Origin: Caryophanales bacterium UBA4100
GTDB taxonomy: Bacteria; Bacillota; Bacilli; Paenibacillales; UBA4045
DNA: 5,786 nucleotides
NCBI GenBank assembly: GCA_002383285.1
Contig: DFXU01000100.1
Location: 1 to 5,786, forward strand
Direction: 5' to 3'
Part shown: positions 5,338 through 5,786 of the stretch, piece by piece
Position numbering within the stretch: the stretch's first letter is position 1
Layout: every line of letters starts with the position of its first letter
The notes under the pieces: model-generated
Seen by the model: the letters and a program-made list of their open reading frames with translations, nothing else
What the model was told of the DNA's origin: nothing
Databases searched by the model: none
Translations under genes and position numbers: made by a program

Positions 5338-5786
5338 AGCATGAGCTGTCCCGTATTCGTATCCTTCATAATAATTTTGGCATCTATCACTTCTCCAGCT
5401 TCATTCGTAAGCTTTAATTTATTCGTAGCGCCTTTCTCAACCAAGCTTTTGACCATAGCGGGTGTAAGTGACTTTCCAAAGCTCGATTTCCAGATGACGA
5501 ATGAACAGCCTTCCTTGTAATGTGTGCAGCCATAGCCTTTATTACCCATGAATATCTGTCCACCACAGCCTGTCCGAGGGCAAGCGGTAATGCTCTCTCG
5601 AGAGAGCTTTTTCGAGTTAGATGCTCTCTTTACGGACGATATCTTCTCAGTTGATGCTTTTCCTGTCGATGTCTTCTCAGAGGCTGCCTTCCCCGCTGTC
5701 TTCCCAGTTGTTCTAGCTGTGGTGCTTTTTCCTGTTGCAGGCTTGCTCACTCGTTCGAACGATTCCTTAGCTGCACGCGGTTGAAG
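5331..5786 (-). CDS. topB: C-terminal part of DNA topoisomerase III (start outside the window)
   Basis: The frame runs from the right edge to TAA at 5331-5333 and gives 151 residues. There are three parts. A short upstream stretch begins LQPRAAKESFER. A linker of about 50 residues (about 14-63) is rich in Lys, Thr, Ser, Ala and Gly. The third part is a compact zinc-ribbon-like module with Cys69, Cys74, Cys87 and Cys94, continuing with FVIWKSSFGKSLTPAMVKSL. That last module matches the C-terminal repeat of bacterial type IA topoisomerases, especially topoisomerase III of Bacillota, which relax or decatenate DNA by single-strand passage. The catalytic Toprim and active-site Tyr domains would lie beyond the window, so the name depends on the tail alone. 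A GTG at 5750 could start a 139-residue protein, but the frame stays open upstream and that GTG lies at the linker. It could also be another protein sharing this zinc module. Confidence 0.78.
   Translation of the reverse strand, partial: LQPRAAKESFERVSKPATGKSTTARTTGKTAGKAASEKTSTGKASTEKISSVKRASNSKKLSRESITACPRTGCGGQIFMGNKGYGCTHYKEGCSFVIWKSSFGKSLTPAMVKSLVEKGATNKLKLTNEAGEVIDAKIIMKDTNTGQLMLQ
5592..5612 (+). terminator. Possible Rho-independent terminator for the AraC gene, inside the opposing coding sequence
   Basis: A perfect 16-base palindrome at 5592-5607 (GCTCTC, loop TCGA, GAGAGC) is followed directly by five T (5608-5612) on the + strand. This is the shape of a terminator for transcripts coming from the AraC gene, which ends 254 bases upstream and has no hairpin at its own 3' end. 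On the - strand the same bases are codons for KKLSRES near the end of the topB linker, so the structure may be a by-product of coding. The stem is only six pairs, so efficiency would be moderate. Confidence 0.4.

Noticed and set aside
5331..5750. A complete 139-residue protein starting at GTG 5750.
   Set aside because: The frame is open without a stop to the window edge. The GTG falls at the edge of a linker, and the recognised zinc module is normally the tail of a large topoisomerase.

Overview
The window reads like a chromosomal segment of a low-to-moderate GC Gram-positive bacterium, most likely in the Paenibacillaceae. This rests on the queA-tgt-yajC gene order, the Bacillus/Paenibacillus-like wording of Tgt and YajC, strong purine-rich ribosome binding sites, and a Firmicutes-type topoisomerase tail. 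The genus is an inference from protein similarity as I remember it, not from a search.

Layout. From 1 to 2126 (+ strand) lies a housekeeping block. It holds the 3' part of queA, complete tgt (both in queuosine tRNA modification) and complete yajC (Sec translocase accessory subunit). A strong bidirectional hairpin terminator (2152-2192) closes this block. On the other side, reading towards it on the - strand, is a complete 677-residue GH42 beta-galactosidase gene (2354-4387). A 119-bp AT-rich divergent promoter region (4388-4506) separates it from a + strand AraC-family regulator (4507-5337). The regulator's stop codon overlaps by 7 bp the stop region of a - strand gene whose C-terminal 151 codons are present. 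That gene is most likely DNA topoisomerase III (topB), and it runs off the right edge.

How the genes work together. QueA and Tgt act in the same pathway: Tgt inserts preQ1 into tRNA at position 34 and QueA then converts it to epoxyqueuosine. YajC is a customary neighbour of tgt and belongs to protein export. The GH42 enzyme and the divergent AraC regulator look like a small self-contained sugar-utilisation switch: a cytosolic galactosidase controlled by a cupin-type sugar-sensing regulator, with a perfect 13-bp palindrome in the shared promoter. No transporter is visible in the window.

I do not see a mobile element, CRISPR array, tRNA, rRNA or a clearly novel system. The most useful second looks are the operator palindrome, a possible regulator terminator hidden inside the opposing topB coding sequence, an orphan strong Shine-Dalgarno site just downstream of the GH42 gene, and the synteny break after yajC.
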